NCBI GenBank assembly: GCA_035290965.1
Contig: DATDTD010000006.1
Coordinates: 1-12,214, forward strand
Length of the DNA stretch: 12,214 bases
Direction: 5' to 3'
From: JAGVNX01 sp035290965
Lineage (GTDB): Archaea; Iainarchaeota; Iainarchaeia; Iainarchaeales; GCA-2688035
Translations under genes and position numbers: made by a program
Part shown: in pieces, positions 11,567-12,214 of the stretch
Numbering within the stretch: the stretch's first letter is position 1
Layout of the letters: each line of letters begins with the position of its first letter
The notes under the pieces: generated by a model
What the model was told of the DNA's origin: nothing
The model's database searches: none
Seen by the model: only the letters and a program-made list of their open reading frames with translations

Positions 11567-11588
11567 GTTCAAATTTCGTCCCGCGTTA
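11567..11588 (+). repeat. Decayed copy of the tRNA-Ser 3' end (distal att-like site)
   Basis: GTTCAAATTTCGTCCCGCG plus TTA matches 10033-10056 except for one C-to-T change and a deletion of two C residues in the acceptor run. It is in direct orientation 1.5 kb downstream of the tRNA. No other tRNA part is found beside it, so it is a fragment and not a tRNA gene. Confidence 0.6.
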
Positions 11589-11677
11589 AATAGAAATAAA
11601 ATAAGTGAAAAAAAACAGGGGCAATTATTTTTTTGACTGGTTTTTTTCCGTTCCCCTTGTGCAGAAATAACCGTGCT

Positions 11678-11770
11678 TTAAGCCGGCTTTTTTTGTAACA
11701 GGGCGAGAGTGCCTGAATCAATGCTTAAAATCCGCATCAGCTCTTCATCGGAAAACTTTTTCACGGGCAT
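11678..11770 (-). CDS. Possible 30-residue microprotein or gene fragment
   Basis: On the minus strand an ATG at 11770 opens MPVKKFSDEELMRILSIDSG, followed by ten more residues to a TAA. A/T-rich boxes (ATATATAAAA on the plus strand at 11784-11793, and AAATTTAAA near 11801-11809) lie upstream and could act as a promoter. The composition is protein-like, with a plausible amphipathic helix. It may be a real microprotein or the surviving start of a decayed gene. No family is recognised. Confidence 0.25.
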   Translation of the reverse strand: MPVKKFSDEELMRILSIDSGTLALLQKKPA

Positions 11771-11867
11771 GAACAACAGGAAGATATATAAAAAAAAGTG
11801 AAATTTAAACCTTTGTTTTGTAAAAAACAGAAATTTTTATTTTGAAGAAGCTTTAAAAAAAATAGTT

Positions 11868-12214
11868 TCAGGAAATAACATTGCAGTCTGAATTAGTGTC
11901 TCCGGAATACAATACAAATCCGTTCTGCTCGCTGCAAGTGCCGGTGTCGTTGTTTTCAAGCTCGCAGTAAACAAACTTGTAATCCATGTCAACGAACTGC
12001 GGCATGAAAAAAACCTCAAAAAACTGCCCCTTGTAAGGCCTGCTTGTAAAAACATCCTGCCACCAGGAAAGCCCGGCATTATAGGAATAATTTACAGGCT
12101 GATAAATTTTCTTGTTCAAATCAGGGCTCACAAGCCAGACACTGCTTCCGGGTTTCGGGCCGGGCTTGCCGAGATTTTTTACTGAAAGGAAAAGAGTCAT
12201 TGTCTGCTGGCTCC
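11868..12214 (-). CDS. C-terminal part of an unrecognised, probably extracellular protein (5' end outside window)
   Basis: The minus-strand frame is open from the window edge to the TGA at 11868-11870 and gives about 115 residues. An ATG at 12200 exists, but coding continues upstream of it (residues S-Q-Q-T before it), so the true start is probably outside. The sequence is beta-rich with many Tyr, Trp, Asn and Ser (VNYSYNAGLSWWQDVF, FFEVFFMPQFVDMDYKFVYC) and ends in an acidic Cys-containing tail (CELENNDTGTCSE, DTNSDCNVIS). Three cysteines and a lack of helices suggest a disulfide-bearing exported domain, by inference. No family is recognised. Confidence 0.6.
   Translation of the reverse strand, partial: SQQTMTLFLSVKNLGKPGPKPGSSVWLVSPDLNKKIYQPVNYSYNAGLSWWQDVFTSRPYKGQFFEVFFMPQFVDMDYKFVYCELENNDTGTCSEQNGFVLYSGDTNSDCNVIS

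Larger units (their letters stand above)
10033..11588. mobile_element. Putative mini integrated islet at tRNA-Ser carrying a Fic gene
   Basis: The segment runs from the 3' end of tRNA-Ser to a degenerate direct copy of the same 3' end. It contains one gene (Fic), an inverted repeat at the Fic promoter, a terminator-like hairpin after it, and about 90 bp of non-coding DNA. No integrase is present. The layout repeats that at tRNA-Arg. The decayed distal copy suggests an older event. Past mobility is inferred from the repeats. Confidence 0.45.
11432..11867. other. Mostly non-coding stretch after the Fic gene
   Basis: In order it holds the terminator-like hairpin, two short inverted repeats (GCAGT/ACTGC near 11505-11525, and TTAATTG at 11529-11535 with CAATTAA at 11551-11557), the decayed tRNA-Ser 3' end (11567-11588), A/T-rich filler, a possible 30-residue reading frame on the minus strand, and T-runs on the minus strand just after the last gene that may end its transcript. 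No recognisable protein gene is seen. Confidence 0.6.

Noticed and set aside
11500..11600. A complete second tRNA at the tRNA-Ser 3'-end copy
   Set aside because: No matching 5' acceptor strand, D-arm or anticodon arm precedes the copied T-loop and acceptor part.
11837..12079. Open frame of 80 residues on the minus strand
   Set aside because: It overlaps the partial exported-protein gene in another frame and is Arg/Thr-rich noise without a promoter.

Overview
The window looks archaeal. Most genes have a T/A-rich TATA-like box about 25 bp before the start codon and little or no 5' leader. The arginyl-tRNA synthetase is of the archaeal/eukaryal type. tRNA-Ser(GGA) carries an intron at the canonical 37/38 site with a textbook bulge-helix-bulge, and neither tRNA encodes its CCA end. 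The many small genes, lysine-rich and coiled-coil proteins and AT-rich sequence suggest a small-genome (DPANN-like) archaeon. That lineage is inference and cannot be fixed from this sequence.

Layout. 1-900: the end of an exported-looking Cys-containing protein, then two small basic or coiled-coil proteins. 900-3050 (minus): argS followed 3 bp later by a half-size EamA transporter. 3050-3800 (minus): a Tyr-rich secreted protein and a small basic protein. 3830-4671: a hairpin repeat, a 20-bp exact copy of the tRNA-Arg 3' end, a DUF4258/DUF2283 toxin-antitoxin pair, and tRNA-Arg(UCU). 4740-6010: a DUF6485-like Cys-rich protein diverging from a two-TM protein, then a coiled-coil protein. 6025-7440 (minus): an HDAC-fold deacetylase followed by a flavodoxin. 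7500-9604: a DUF1624/HGSNAT-like membrane protein convergent with a DUF2330-like membrane-anchored surface protein. 9605-9804: inverted repeats. 9805-10053: tRNA-Ser(GGA) with a 165-nt structured intron. 10054-11590: a Fic AMP-transferase with an N-terminal winged helix, a near-perfect inverted repeat at its promoter, a terminator-like hairpin, and a decayed copy of the tRNA-Ser 3' end. 11590-end: mostly non-coding, then the end of a further exported-looking protein.

The main discovery is that both tRNA genes are built the same way. Each has a second copy of its own 3' end (T-loop to just past the discriminator) in direct orientation downstream, and the two copies enclose one toxin-type module with its own promoter and no integrase: DUF4258/DUF2283 in about 0.74 kb at tRNA-Arg, and Fic in about 1.56 kb at tRNA-Ser. 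These look like very small tRNA-anchored integrated islets, one recent (exact repeat) and one decayed. Two copies of a dispersed hairpin repeat lie beside them. The rest is ordinary housekeeping and envelope gene content.
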